Shown here in pieces: positions 9,906 to 19,038 of a stretch of 64,000 nucleotides of DNA. The DNA is from Luteolibacter flavescens (GTDB lineage Bacteria > Verrucomicrobiota > Verrucomicrobiia > Verrucomicrobiales > Akkermansiaceae): contig NZ_JAPDDS010000001.1 in NCBI RefSeq assembly GCF_025950085.1, positions 496,001 to 560,000 on the forward strand, in the 5' to 3' direction. The notes beneath the pieces were generated by a model that ran no database searches, was not told the origin of the DNA, and was given only the letters and a program-made list of their open reading frames with translations. The translations under genes and the position numbers were made by a program. Each line of letters opens with the position of its first letter. The first letter of the stretch is position 1.

Positions 9906-10298
9906 TCAGGGCTCTTCCGCCCTTTGACCGGCTTCCTCGATCCTCTCGCCCACGCGCTGCAGGAATTCGCCGGTCTTTTCCGCGGCGGTATTGATTCCCG
10001 CCTCGGTTTTTTCACGGGCCACCTTGATCCCGTGCTCAGTGTGTTCACCAGCGGTCTGGAGACCTTCGCCCGTCTTCTGAAGGGCATGGTCGAGGTGCTG
10101 GCCCGGGGTCTTCCCGGCTGGGTCGATGACCTCCACCCCATTTTCATCAATGATGACCGGGGCTGCATCTGCCGGGAGTGGGTCCACGATCACCACTTCG
10201 TCCTTCACTTCGACCGCTTTGGGCGCGGTTGCAGAGGACTCATCCTTGCACGACGGCAGGACCAGCAGAAGCGGCAGGGCGTAAAAAATCGGTTTCAT
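9906..10298 (-). CDS. Small lipoprotein with amphipathic apolipoprotein-like repeats
   Basis: The 130-residue product has a type II signal peptide, with lipobox LPSC placing the lipidated cysteine at residue 17. The mature part has an acidic stretch (VEVKDEVVIVDPL) and then repeated amphipathic helix units of the kind HTEHGIKVAREKTEAG. No enzyme motif is visible. It probably sits at the outer membrane as a structural or stabilising helix. Function is unknown. Confidence 0.65.
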   Translation of the reverse strand: MKPIFYALPLLLVLPSCKDESSATAPKAVEVKDEVVIVDPLPADAAPVIIDENGVEVIDPAGKTPGQHLDHALQKTGEGLQTAGEHTEHGIKVAREKTEAGINTAAEKTGEFLQRVGERIEEAGQRAEEP

Positions 10299-10348
10299 GG
10301 CTCAGGGAAAATGACACGCATCCGGTGCCTTGGCCAGCGATGCTTCCG

Positions 10349-10927
10349 TCAGTCCAACGGGGTGACCGTCACATCGCGGAACTCGATTTTCATCTTCACT
10401 CCGGGGTGCACTTGGAAGCCGATCGGGCCGGACTCCTTGGCCGTGTCGGACACGTATTCGATGACCTGCTTTCCATTCAGCATGACTGTGTAGGTATTGC
10501 CCTTGGTGACCACCTTCATCCGATTCCACTCGCCTTCTTTCAGCACCTCCTTCACCCCGCTGGCCTCCTGCGGATAGCCGCGCTTGCTGCCGATGTAGGG
10601 GGACCCGGTCATGTCACGCTTCAGCGAGCGGGACACGCCGATCTGAATCTGCTCGTTCTCGTGGCGGAGAAAAATTCCGGAATCGATGTCTCCGGAGTAG
10701 CGAAACTCCAGCTCCACGGTGAAGTCCTTGTAGGTCTTCTCCGACCAGAGCACCGAGTTCTGCTTCTTGTCGTCGCTCTCGCCGGTCAGGACACCGTCGG
10801 CGATGCTCCAGTAGGATGCTCCCTGGGTCTTCCATCCGTCGAGATTCCCGCTGCTGAAGAGCTTTTCCGGTTCACCGGAGGCGATGCCCGTCAGCAGCAG
10901 GATGGCAGAGAGAAAATGGGATTTCAT
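10349..10927 (-). CDS. Secreted DUF1080 / 3-keto-disaccharide hydrolase-like protein
   Basis: The 192-residue product has a signal peptide (MKSHFLSAILLLTGIASGE). Its beta-sandwich features are typical of DUF1080: LFSSGNLDGWK near the start, WSIADGVLTGES, YKDFTVELEFRYS, DSGIFLRH and GPIGFQVHPG. The family is abundant in Planctomycetes and Verrucomicrobia and is tied to carbohydrate breakdown. The frame is open further upstream, but ATG 10927 begins the signal peptide directly; ATG 10936 is an alternative. It lies downstream of cimA on the same strand with a 46-base gap. Confidence 0.8.
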   Translation of the reverse strand: MKSHFLSAILLLTGIASGEPEKLFSSGNLDGWKTQGASYWSIADGVLTGESDDKKQNSVLWSEKTYKDFTVELEFRYSGDIDSGIFLRHENEQIQIGVSRSLKRDMTGSPYIGSKRGYPQEASGVKEVLKEGEWNRMKVVTKGNTYTVMLNGKQVIEYVSDTAKESGPIGFQVHPGVKMKIEFRDVTVTPLD

Positions 10928-10973
10928 GTTCCGCATACGTCGGCGGAAGCATGGTCTTTCCCATTCTTTGCAT

Positions 10974-12557
10974 TCAATTCCCCCGACGGCGCTGGAGGAA
11001 GAGGTCGATGCCGTCCACCAGCGCGATCCACGAAGCCTCGATGATGTTTTCCGATACGCCGACGGTCCCCCAGTTTTCCGTGCCATCCGAGGAAACGATG
11101 AGCACGCGGGTCTTCGCGGCCGTGGCATCGTGACCATCGATGATGCGGACCTTGTAGTCCACCAGCGACACATTCGCGATCTCCGGGTAGAAAGGGGCCA
11201 AGGCCTCGCGCAAGGCCTTGTCTAGCGCGTTCACCACACCGTGGCCTTCGGCGACCGTGTATTTCGGCACCTCGCCGACATAGAGCTTCACGGTGGCCTC
11301 GCAGACCGGCTCGTGGCCGTCGCGATACTGGCGGAAGCTGGTGTGGAATTCCTTCAGATCGAAGGGCTTCTCATAGCGCCCCAGTTCGCGGCGGATCAGG
11401 AGATCCAGCGATCCGCCGGCCGCTTCGAAGGCATAGCCCTCGTTCTCTAGCTCCTTCACCCGCTGGAGCACCGCCTTTGCCTCGGCCGAACCCTTGTCGA
11501 GCGGGATGCCCATTTGCTCGGCCTTGATCAGGATGTTCGATTGGCCGCTGAGTTCGGAGACGAGGATGTTTTGCTCGTTGCCCACGGCCTGCGGCTCGAT
11601 GTGCTCGTAGCTGCGGGCGAGTTTCTGGACCGCATTCACGTGCATGCCGCCCTTGTGGGCGAAGGCCGTGCGCCCGACGAATGCCGCGCGGGCGAAGTGC
11701 GGGTTGTTCGAGACATCGTCCACGAAGTACGACAGTTCCCGGAGTTTCGTGAGATCCGGCACCACCTGCAGATCCATCTTGAGCTGGAGGATGGGGATCA
11801 CCGAGGTGAGGTTGCAGTTTCCGGTGCGCTCCCCGTAGCCATTGATCGTGCCCTGCACCTGCACGGCACCGCCCTTCACGGCGGCGATGGCATTGGCCAC
11901 CGCGAGTTCACAGTCATTGTGGGTATGAATACCCACCGGGACCTGGGGAATGCGGGCACGCACGATCTGGCAGATCTCCATCACCTCCTCGGGCAATGTG
12001 CCGCCATTCGTGTCGCAGAGGACGAGGCAGTCGGCACCGCCTTCAGCCGCGGCCTGCAGCGATCCCAAGGCGTGTCCGGGGGAGTCCTTGTAGCCGTCGA
12101 AAAAGTGTTCCGCATCATACACGACCTCGCGGCCGTGCTGCTTCAGGTAGGCCACGGTGTCGCGGATCATCGCGCGGTTTTCCTCCGGCGTGGTGCGCAG
12201 CACCTCGGTGACCTGCATCTCCCAGCTCTTGCCAAAGATCGTGACGACCGGGGTCTCGGCATCCAGCAGGAGCTTCACCTGCGGGTCCTGCTCGACCGGG
12301 ATGCCGGCGCGCCGTGTGGACCCGAATGCCGCGAGCTTCGCGTGGCTCAGCTTCAGCTTCTTCGCCTCTTGGAAAAACTCGACGTCCTTCGGGTTCGAGC
12401 CCGGCCAACCGCCTTCAATGTAGTCGATGCCGAATGCGTCGAGGCGCTCGGAAATTCGCAGCTTGTCGAGCAGCGAGAGCTGGAAACCCTCGCCCTGCGT
12501 GCCGTCGCGCAGGGTGGTATCATAGAGGCGGACCGGCTTGTCGGAAAGGACACTCAT
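10974..12557 (-). CDS. cimA: (R)-citramalate synthase
   Basis: This 527-residue enzyme condenses pyruvate with acetyl-CoA to citramalate, giving a threonine-independent route into isoleucine. The N-terminal TIM-barrel start RLYDTTLRDGTQGEGFQLSL with the DTTLRDG metal/substrate motif, VGIHTHNDCELAVANA, and a C-terminal LeuA-type regulatory region (from about residue 390) match the CimA branch rather than LeuA or homocitrate synthase. ilvD, a later enzyme of the same pathway, lies about 31 kb away in this window. Confidence 0.92.
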   Translation of the reverse strand: MSVLSDKPVRLYDTTLRDGTQGEGFQLSLLDKLRISERLDAFGIDYIEGGWPGSNPKDVEFFQEAKKLKLSHAKLAAFGSTRRAGIPVEQDPQVKLLLDAETPVVTIFGKSWEMQVTEVLRTTPEENRAMIRDTVAYLKQHGREVVYDAEHFFDGYKDSPGHALGSLQAAAEGGADCLVLCDTNGGTLPEEVMEICQIVRARIPQVPVGIHTHNDCELAVANAIAAVKGGAVQVQGTINGYGERTGNCNLTSVIPILQLKMDLQVVPDLTKLRELSYFVDDVSNNPHFARAAFVGRTAFAHKGGMHVNAVQKLARSYEHIEPQAVGNEQNILVSELSGQSNILIKAEQMGIPLDKGSAEAKAVLQRVKELENEGYAFEAAGGSLDLLIRRELGRYEKPFDLKEFHTSFRQYRDGHEPVCEATVKLYVGEVPKYTVAEGHGVVNALDKALREALAPFYPEIANVSLVDYKVRIIDGHDATAAKTRVLIVSSDGTENWGTVGVSENIIEASWIALVDGIDLFLQRRRGN

Positions 12558-12633
12558 GAGTGCGGGGCGCGGAAGCTACGGCCCGGCGCGAATGCGGGCA
12601 ACAAGCAATCGGGACAGCAGATCCGGAACCGAC

Positions 12634-12933
12634 TCAGAATCGGGAGCCCGCCAGAAATGCGAAGGCACCGAGGCCGAACCAGCCGACCCAGCGGAAAACC
12701 AGCGCCCGCTGCCTGCCATCCAGCCAACCGCTGGAGCTACCGGCATCATCCGAGAGTTCGTCCGCGAACCAAATCGCGGCGAGCGGGAAAATCAGGGCCG
12801 CTGCCGATTTCGGCGCACTTCCATTCGGGCCGATCAGAAAAGCGAGGGCGATAATGCCCGCAAAGACCGCGGACGCCGCACGGTGGATACGGCGGTGCTT
12901 GAGCACGAAATAGTCCGCCTCTTCGAAGTCCAT
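12634..12933 (-). CDS. Small two- or three-helix membrane protein, unknown
   Basis: The product has 99 residues. A charged start (MDFEEADYFVLKHRRIHRA) precedes hydrophobic segments at about residues 18-36, 43-58 and 80-97. I do not recognise a family. The open frame extends upstream through a terminator hairpin, so the ATG at 12933 is preferred. Upstream neighbours on this strand end at the terminator at 12951-12989, so it probably has its own promoter. Confidence 0.55.
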   Translation of the reverse strand: MDFEEADYFVLKHRRIHRAASAVFAGIIALAFLIGPNGSAPKSAAALIFPLAAIWFADELSDDAGSSSGWLDGRQRALVFRWVGWFGLGAFAFLAGSRF

Positions 12934-12950
12934 GGCTGCCCTGATGAACC

Positions 12951-12989
12951 CAAAAAAACAGCGCCCGTCGAGGCTGTCTCGACGGGCGC
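12951..12989 (-). terminator. Rho-independent terminator (minus strand)
   Basis: A perfect 12-bp stem (GCGCCCGTCGAG, 12961-12972, with 12978-12989) and 5-base loop are followed on the minus strand by TGTTTTTTTG. It lies about 20 bases beyond the stop of the hypothetical gene ending at 13010, which it terminates. Confidence 0.88.
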
Positions 12990-13009
12990 CGGTGGAAATC
13001 ACAAGGCTA

Positions 13010-13552
13010 TCAGGCGCGGATGCCTGCAAGCTCGAGGAACTTCTCGAGCGTCATCGACACCTGGATCTGCGGGGAAGTCTGGGTGACGTGGATGGCCGAG
13101 GCATTCGTCGGGATGCTGCTGAACTGGAGTTCCAGCTTCGAGATCGAGTCCGGGATCTGGGTCTCGATTTCACCGGTGAGGAGGTTCTGGCTGATTTTCA
13201 CCGGGAAGCCCTTGCCGTGCAAAACCTTGTAAAAGGCGGCCTCGTCGATCTTGGAAGCAGCAGGAGCGGCTGCCTTCGGAGCAGAGGCGGCGCGTGGTGC
13301 CTTTGCCACGGCTCCGACGCGGCCTTGATCGGCTTCACCCGAGGCCGGGCAGGTGCCGTAGGACGAGAGATACTTGCCGGAAATCCAGAGCGGAGAAGAA
13401 CCGGCGCGGCGATAGCGCGGCGTATCGACCAATGTCCACTTGCACTTCGACTTCTCCAAGTCGGCATACACGGCTGCTTCGGTCGCTTCGAGACCATTGG
13501 CTTGGCGGAGTTCGAGGATTTTGGCGAGCGTTTCGGACGGGATCGTATCCAT
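13010..13552 (-). CDS. Hypothetical protein with two small domains joined by an Ala/Pro linker
   Basis: The 180-residue product is of unknown family. Residues 1-80 form an N-terminal domain containing KCKWTLVDTPRYRRAG and a short Trp/Gly/Tyr-rich part. Residues about 83-107 are an Ala/Pro/Lys linker (APRAASAPKAAAPAASK). The C-terminal domain (about 108-180) is mixed alpha/beta. It has a strong private terminator. There is no signal peptide, so it is probably cytoplasmic. Confidence 0.6.
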   Translation of the reverse strand: MDTIPSETLAKILELRQANGLEATEAAVYADLEKSKCKWTLVDTPRYRRAGSSPLWISGKYLSSYGTCPASGEADQGRVGAVAKAPRAASAPKAAAPAASKIDEAAFYKVLHGKGFPVKISQNLLTGEIETQIPDSISKLELQFSSIPTNASAIHVTQTSPQIQVSMTLEKFLELAGIRA

Positions 13553-13641
13553 AGAGTCCGGCGAAAGTGAGCGAGCGAACGGACACGCGCAAGGACGGTT
13601 TACTGCTTCCTTATCCAGATAGTCCGTGCCATATTCTGGTC

Positions 13642-14298
13642 ATGCTCCGCAAATTGGTGGCTGTTTCCCTCCTTTCCATGACTGTCGCGCGGGCCGGTGA
13701 GTCCCCCGCTATCCCCGCCCGCCGTGTGGTATTGGTCCACGGTATTTTCCAGAATGACTGGCGGTGTTTTGGCTTCCTGCGGAATGACTTGGAGAAGCTC
13801 GGCGTGGAATGTCTGGTGCCGTCGCTGAAGCCCGCCGACGGTCGGGACGGTCTGCCGGTGATGGCCGAGCAATTGAAGAAAGAAATTAATCAACGCTTTG
13901 GAAACGAACGCGTCGTGGTGATCGGCTTCAGCATGGGCGGCCTCATCAGCCGTTATTACCTGCAGGAGCTCGGCGGGGCACAGCGCTGCGATGGCTTTTT
14001 CTCCATCTCCACCCCGCACCACGGCACGAAGATGGCACACCTTTTCTACGGCGAGGGAGCACGCCAGATGCGTCCCGGTAGCGAATTTCTCACCCGGCTG
14101 GCCGCCACCGAGGACCGCTTGGGCAAGATGCCGGTGGTCTCCTACCGCACTCCGGCGGATCTCGTGATCCTGCCGACGACCAGTTCCGAGTGGGATCGCG
14201 CGGAGAATCTCTGCATCCCCTGCCCGCTCCACCCCATGATGACCTATTCGCCAAGGGTCCGCCGGGACATCGTATCAAGACTCTCACCTCCGCGATGA
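13642..14298 (+). CDS. Secreted lipase / alpha-beta hydrolase
   Basis: The 218-residue product has a signal peptide (MLRKLVAVSLLSMTVARAGE). It then has the oxyanion-hole strand VVLVHGIFQND, the nucleophile elbow GFSMGG, and a STPHHGT block found in triacylglycerol lipase and PGAP1-like esterases. ATG 13642 starts the signal peptide; the longer frame upstream is not needed. It probably hydrolyses lipid or ester substrates in the periplasm or outside. It stands alone. Confidence 0.75.
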   Translation: MLRKLVAVSLLSMTVARAGESPAIPARRVVLVHGIFQNDWRCFGFLRNDLEKLGVECLVPSLKPADGRDGLPVMAEQLKKEINQRFGNERVVVIGFSMGGLISRYYLQELGGAQRCDGFFSISTPHHGTKMAHLFYGEGARQMRPGSEFLTRLAATEDRLGKMPVVSYRTPADLVILPTTSSEWDRAENLCIPCPLHPMMTYSPRVRRDIVSRLSPPR

Positions 14299-14571
14299 CG
14301 TGGTCCGCGAAAGCGTAATGGTGAACGGGGGAAAATCGGACATGATGACTCACGTAAGCGACGCCGATCCCCCGAAGGCCTAACTTGCAACCGTCTCCCC
14401 CCAAGACGGCATCCCCCCGACAGGAAATACCCCCCGGATAAAAATAGGTCCCCAGACCGACCCGCTGATTGCCTCTCTCCCCAGAATTGGCACAGCGGGC
14501 TCTTTGTTTATCCTTATTTTGAGCCGCCCTACGCGATTCTGCTGACTGTCCGCAAAGCCGCGACCCCGGAC
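14299..14571. other. Intergenic stretch without a recognised feature
   Basis: These 273 bases lie between the lipase and the end of the HPP-family gene. They hold only short shadow frames, some C-runs (CCCCCC) and a moderately AT-rich patch around 14500-14520. I see no convincing hairpin terminator, tRNA or repeat. Confidence 0.5.
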
Positions 14572-15252
14572 TTATGATGACGGGCGCTTTCCTCCACTAC
14601 GGATCAACTGCACCAGCCGCACGAGATCGTCTTCCGATATATCCACAAACGAGTCGAGCTGACGAAGGGCTGTAACAATATCCTCATGGGAAGGTGCCTT
14701 TTCCTCGGGCACCGGCATGGCCCTGCGGTTCCATGCCGCGGGATAGCGGCGCCAGCCAAAGAAGGCATTGAAGGCAACCGCGGTGCCTATCATCACCAGA
14801 CAATTCGCGAATACCGGGCAATAGACGAAGTGGAAGCCCAGATCCCGCACTGCCGGGCCACCCAATACGGCGGTGAGGGCGGTGGCGCCGCCGGGAGGAT
14901 GGATGCACTTGAGCTGATGCATCACCGCGATGGAGAGCGCCACGGCACACGCGCCTGCCCACTCGGTCGGGCCGATCCATTTCGCACAGGCCACGCCGAT
15001 GGTCGCAGCGAGGCAATGTCCGCCCAGCACGGGCCATGGCTGCGAAAGCTGGCCGTGCGGCACCGCAAACAACAGGACGGCGCTCGCCCCCATCGAGGCG
15101 ACCAGGCCGACATTGTAAGGCAAGTGCATTCCGTCGCGGCTGATCACCATCAGCAGCAGGATGGCAAGCAAGCCTCCCACGGCGGAGATCAACTTCTCGC
15201 GCTTGCTGACCACATTCAGCTCGATGCCAAGCCAGTTCATCGGAGACCTCAT
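14572..15252 (-). CDS. HPP-family integral membrane protein
   Basis: The 226-residue product has four or more hydrophobic segments and the family hallmark KCIHPPGGATALTAVLGG, followed by GFHFVYCPV. HPP proteins are small membrane proteins; plant and cyanobacterial relatives have been linked to nitrite transport. The cytoplasmic tail (about residues 170-226) is charged. The start at 15252 is supported by AGGA eight bases upstream; MNWLG at 15240 is an alternative. It is divergent from a marR gene, with a palindromic operator between them, so it is probably controlled by that MarR protein. Confidence 0.85.
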   Translation of the reverse strand: MRSPMNWLGIELNVVSKREKLISAVGGLLAILLLMVISRDGMHLPYNVGLVASMGASAVLLFAVPHGQLSQPWPVLGGHCLAATIGVACAKWIGPTEWAGACAVALSIAVMHQLKCIHPPGGATALTAVLGGPAVRDLGFHFVYCPVFANCLVMIGTAVAFNAFFGWRRYPAAWNRRAMPVPEEKAPSHEDIVTALRQLDSFVDISEDDLVRLVQLIRSGGKRPSS

Positions 15253-15295
15253 ACGTAAAATCCTGCCGGTGCCAATCCGACTCCGCACTTGCTTG

Positions 15296-15310
15296 TATCG
15301 TATTACGATA
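15296..15310. promoter_or_regulatory. Probable MarR operator (TATCGTA-T-TACGATA)
   Basis: This perfect 7+1+7 palindrome lies between the divergent HPP and marR starts, nested in a wider GCTTG...CAAGC frame (15291-15320). MarR dimers typically bind such sites over their own promoter. The site is 15 bases from the marR ATG and 44 bases from the HPP start, so it could repress both. Confidence 0.6.
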
Positions 15311-15325
15311 TAAATCAAGCACCGG

Positions 15326-15751
15326 ATGCAAAACCACCCGGCCAAGCTCTCCGATGCGGACTATGCCCGCTTGGGGGACTTTCGTTACGCTCTGCGTTGC
15401 TTCCTGGAATTCAGCGAAGCCGCTGCCGCAGGTGAGGGACTGACGCCCCAACAGCACCAGGCCCTGCTGGTGATCCGCTCGAGTCCCGGCGCGGTCGCCT
15501 CGGTGGGCAGACTCTCCGAACGACTGCGGGTCCGGCACAATACGGCGGTCGAGCTGGCGCAGCGTCTGGAAAGCGCCGACCTGATCACCCGGCAGACCTC
15601 TCCGGACGACGGACGCTCGGTCTTGCTACGCCTTTCCGCCACGGGCGAAGCAAAGCTCGAGGTGCTCACCCATGTCCATCGCGCCGAGCTCAAACAACTC
15701 AGTCCGGAGATCGTGGCCCTGCTCCACAGTCTGGAACCTGCGGATACGTGA
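15326..15751 (+). CDS. MarR-family transcriptional regulator
   Basis: The 141-residue winged-helix dimer contains the recognition region VGRLSERLRVRHNTAVELAQ and the wing QTSPDDGRSVLLRLSATGE. It presumably responds to a small ligand or anion stress. The stop overlaps the start of the ClC gene, so the two are coupled, and the HPP gene is divergent. It probably regulates both genes and itself through the palindrome at 15296-15310. Confidence 0.88.
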   Translation: MQNHPAKLSDADYARLGDFRYALRCFLEFSEAAAAGEGLTPQQHQALLVIRSSPGAVASVGRLSERLRVRHNTAVELAQRLESADLITRQTSPDDGRSVLLRLSATGEAKLEVLTHVHRAELKQLSPEIVALLHSLEPADT

Positions 15752-17472
15752 TGAAATCATCTGCTGAATCCCTGCGTCTGCCGCTGCTCGCGATCGTCGT
15801 CGGGGTGATCGTAGCTGTCGCAGGCATCGGCCTGCTGAAGCTCATCTGGCTGATCACGAACCTCTGCTTTCACGGCAGAGCCAGTGCCCACGAGGCCGTG
15901 CCGGACTTCACGACATTCGGCGCGTGGGCTATCCTGGTGCCTGCGGCAGGCGGCCTTTTCATCGGCTGGATCGCCCGCTTCGTATGCCCGGAAGTCCGCG
16001 GACACGGCATCCCCGAGGCGATGCAGGGCGTGATGACGGGACAGAGCCGTATCCCCCTGAAGGTCGCCCTGCTCAAGCCGCTCTCGACCGCGGTCTCCAT
16101 CGGCACGGGAGGGCCTTTCGGTGCCGAGGGCCCGATCATCGCCACCGGCGGAGCAGTGGGTTCCTTGCTCGGACAGGCGATCCCTTGCAGCACCTCGGAG
16201 CGGAAGATCCTGCTGGCAGCCGGTGCCACGGCGGGGATGGCGGCGGTCTTTGGCACGCCGCTGGCCGCGGTGCTGCTTTCGCTGGAGTTGCTCCTCTTTG
16301 AATTCCGCAGCCGCAGCCTCATCCCGGTGGCACTTGCCGCGGGAGCAGCCATGGCAGTGCGTGCTTGCTTTGGGGAGCCGTTCCCCATGCTCCCGCTGGC
16401 ATCCGGCGAGCCCCCCGGCCCGATGCTCAGCATCGCCTCCGTGGCGGTCGGGATCGCGGCCGGCATCGCAGCGGTGCTGCTCACCCATGCCCTGCACGGC
16501 ATCGAGCACCTTTACGAAAAGCTCCCGATCCCGTGGATGTGGTGGCCGGCACTCGGAGGCCTTGCGGTCGGGGTCATCGGGTGGGTGGATCCCCGCACAT
16601 TGGGGCCGGGCTACGAGAACCTCCGCTCGTTGCTCTCCGGCGAGATGGCGCTTTCCGCCATCGCCGCACTGGCCCTCTTCAAATTCCTCTCGTGGACCCT
16701 CTGCCTCGGCAGCGGCACCGCTGGTGGGACGCTGGCGCCGGTGATGACGCTCGGCGGCGTGACCGGAGCCTTGGTCGCGCATGGCCTGCACCTGATCCCC
16801 GGGGTTGAAACAGTGCCCATCGGCATGGCGGCACTGGTCGGGATGGCTGCGATCTTTGCAGGCGTCTCCCGTGCCTTTCTTGCGTCGGTCGCTTTCGGCT
16901 TCGAAGCCACTCACTCAACTTCGTCCTTCGGCCCGTTGCTCATCGGCTGCGCTCTGGCCGTGCTGGTCTCGCGGATCGCGATGCGGGAGACGATGATGAC
17001 CGAGAAGCTCGCCCGCAGGGGAGTCCGGGTCCCCGCGGACTACGAGCCGGACGCCCTGCTTGGCATCTCCGTGGCGGACGTGATGCTGCGCGAGCCCCTG
17101 ACCATCTCCCCCACCACTTCCGTGACAGATCTGGCCGCCCGGATGATCGGCAAGGAAGACCGCTGGAATGCCGCCCGGCTGATCCCCATCACGGATGAAA
17201 GCGGGCACCTACTCGGGATCATCAGCCGCGCCGATGTCCTTGCCGCCGTACAAGCTGCGCCGGATGCCAGTGTCCTTGATGCAGGAATCGAGAGCCCGGT
17301 GGTGATCCATCCGGATGAATCCCTCGCCGAAGCCGCAGACCGGATGATCCTCCATGGAGTCGGCCGCTTGCCCGTGGTGGAGCGGGGAGACACCCCTAGA
17401 CTCGTGGGTCTGGTCAGCCGCCGGGAGGTATTGCTCGCACGCAAGCATCGGCTGGATGCCGAGCGGCGCTGA
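15748..17472 (+). CDS. ClC-family chloride channel/antiporter with tandem CBS domains
   Basis: The 574-residue product is a voltage-gated-chloride-channel-type membrane protein followed by a CBS pair. Selectivity-filter motifs are GHGIPEA (about 85-91), GPFGAEGP (gating Glu about 127) and GSGTAGGTLAP; the gating glutamate is kept. The CBS domains (about residues 440-565, with the repeated form ADVMLREPLTISPTTSVTD) probably bind adenosine nucleotides. The start is GTG 15748 or ATG 15751, both overlapping the marR stop. Whether it is a channel or a Cl-/H+ exchanger cannot be settled here. Confidence 0.92.
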   Translation: MMKSSAESLRLPLLAIVVGVIVAVAGIGLLKLIWLITNLCFHGRASAHEAVPDFTTFGAWAILVPAAGGLFIGWIARFVCPEVRGHGIPEAMQGVMTGQSRIPLKVALLKPLSTAVSIGTGGPFGAEGPIIATGGAVGSLLGQAIPCSTSERKILLAAGATAGMAAVFGTPLAAVLLSLELLLFEFRSRSLIPVALAAGAAMAVRACFGEPFPMLPLASGEPPGPMLSIASVAVGIAAGIAAVLLTHALHGIEHLYEKLPIPWMWWPALGGLAVGVIGWVDPRTLGPGYENLRSLLSGEMALSAIAALALFKFLSWTLCLGSGTAGGTLAPVMTLGGVTGALVAHGLHLIPGVETVPIGMAALVGMAAIFAGVSRAFLASVAFGFEATHSTSSFGPLLIGCALAVLVSRIAMRETMMTEKLARRGVRVPADYEPDALLGISVADVMLREPLTISPTTSVTDLAARMIGKEDRWNAARLIPITDESGHLLGIISRADVLAAVQAAPDASVLDAGIESPVVIHPDESLAEAADRMILHGVGRLPVVERGDTPRLVGLVSRREVLLARKHRLDAERR

Positions 17473-17587
17473 CCTTGAAGCGCCTGCCTGTTGTATCGAC
17501 TTCCGATAGGCCACTGTTAGAACATCATATCTCTTTCCGACATATGACTACGATTGACACACGCCCGGGCTCCGTGGTCTCTCGCGC

Positions 17588-18316
17588 ATGCCTTTGTTGG
17601 AAGCCGACGGCTTGGGTAAGCGCTACGGATCGAGGCACGTCCTGAGGGACGTGAGTCTGTCGTTCGCGCCCGGGGAGATCGTCGCCACGCTGGGGGTGAA
17701 CGGCGCGGGCAAGACCACCCTGCTCGGCTGCCTGGCGGGAATGCTGGGCTGGGATCGCGGGGAAGTCCGCCTCGGCGGGGAGAAGCTCGATCGCAACCGC
17801 CTCGACCACCGGCAGCGCATGATGTTCCTGCCCGGAGAAGGCTTTCACTTCGGAGGCGCGGACACGATCCGGAATGCGGCGATCTTCTCTGAACTCTGGC
17901 GCGGCATCGAGGCGGCCCCACCGATCGACATGGAGGAGTGGCTGGAGCGCCTCGGCCTGCTGGAGGTGGCTTTTTCCTCCGTCGATACCCTTTCCCGCGG
18001 TCAACGCTACAAGGCGGTGCTGCTGGCACTGCATTGCGCTGATCCTGAGATCTGGTTGATCGACGAGCCCTTCGCCGCCGGCATGGATGCGCGCGGCATG
18101 GAAGCCTTCCGCCTGCTTGTGCGGGCTGCCGCGGCACGGGGACGGTGCATCATCTATACGACCCAGTTCCCCGAGCTGGCCGCACGCTTTGCCGACCGCA
18201 TCGTGGTGGTGGGAAGCGGCGGTATCCGCCTCGATGAACCCACATCGGAAGCCGACCCGGAGGAACTGATCCGCAAACTGGGCAACGAACTCGGCATCCA
18301 CGGCGCGCACCAATGA
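17588..18316 (+). CDS. ABC transporter ATP-binding protein
   Basis: The 242-residue product has Walker A GVNGAGKTT (36-44), signature LSRGQ (a variant of LSGGQ), Walker B IWLIDEPF and a switch-region TTQFPELAARF. The organisation is that of ABC-2 type exporters with separate permeases. Its stop overlaps the start of the next membrane gene as ATGA, so that gene is the likely partner. The substrate is unknown. Confidence 0.88.
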   Translation: MPLLEADGLGKRYGSRHVLRDVSLSFAPGEIVATLGVNGAGKTTLLGCLAGMLGWDRGEVRLGGEKLDRNRLDHRQRMMFLPGEGFHFGGADTIRNAAIFSELWRGIEAAPPIDMEEWLERLGLLEVAFSSVDTLSRGQRYKAVLLALHCADPEIWLIDEPFAAGMDARGMEAFRLLVRAAAARGRCIIYTTQFPELAARFADRIVVVGSGGIRLDEPTSEADPEELIRKLGNELGIHGAHQ

Positions 18317-19038
18317 TCTCCCGGCCATCATGGGAAAGGCCACTGCGCCAGAGGCTTCGCAAGTGGCGGAAGTGCAGCGTCAGCCTGCGCTGGCTGCGCG
18401 ACCACGCCGGCGTGCTGCTGTTCTTCTTCGCACTGAGTTGGGTGCTCGCCCATGGCTGCGAGGTGGTCTTCGGTGAGTCCGGAGGGGCCACCGGTGTCAG
18501 CGCGGTGAGCGGGCTGATCGGTGCACTGCTGTCCGCATCCGTCCGGTCCCGATGGGAGGCGCACGGCTGGCTGGTGGATTGGACTCCGGCCACTCCGATC
18601 ATAGCGTGGAAGCTGAGGACGCGCGAGCATCTGCCGTCTGTCGTCGCCATCGTTTTTCTCTCCCTGTTCATGTCGTGTTCGACGGTGGGCTTCGGGATTG
18701 AGGCGACCGCGCCGACCGCTCTCGCAGCGTCGGTGCTGTCGATGGCCTGCGGATTCCTCCTCGCCGGAGGGCGGGTTTCCTCCGCGGTGCTTTTCGCCGC
18801 ATTCGTCCTCACGATTGCGTTCACCCTGTTGTCGGGATGGTTCGGGATCATCCAGGGCGGACATGTCCCTGCGATTGGCCAAGGGAGTCGGGCTGCTCTG
18901 GCTGCCGGTCTTTCCATGGGCATTCACTACGCATTGCTCGCCGGCCCCTGCGATCCATTGGGCCGTGCTGACTTCGTCGATGGTGATTTCGTTGTTCGAG
19001 TGGAAGTCGGCGTGGGGCCGGCGCGGCGCATCTTCTGA
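18313..19038 (+). CDS. Membrane protein, upstream part of a frameshifted ABC partner gene
   Basis: The frame encodes 241 residues. The first about 180 contain five or so transmembrane segments (for example HAGVLLFFFALSWVLAHG and VLFAAFVLTIAFTLLSG). After about 18860 the frame loses membrane character and normal codon use, while the +1 frame becomes strongly coding (see 18863-19996). I read this as one gene of about 560 codons broken by a single-base shift. A programmed shift or a sequencing error is also possible. The start overlaps the ATPase stop. No family is recognised beyond a probable permease. Confidence 0.6.
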   Translation: MISRPSWERPLRQRLRKWRKCSVSLRWLRDHAGVLLFFFALSWVLAHGCEVVFGESGGATGVSAVSGLIGALLSASVRSRWEAHGWLVDWTPATPIIAWKLRTREHLPSVVAIVFLSLFMSCSTVGFGIEATAPTALAASVLSMACGFLLAGGRVSSAVLFAAFVLTIAFTLLSGWFGIIQGGHVPAIGQGSRAALAAGLSMGIHYALLAGPCDPLGRADFVDGDFVVRVEVGVGPARRIF

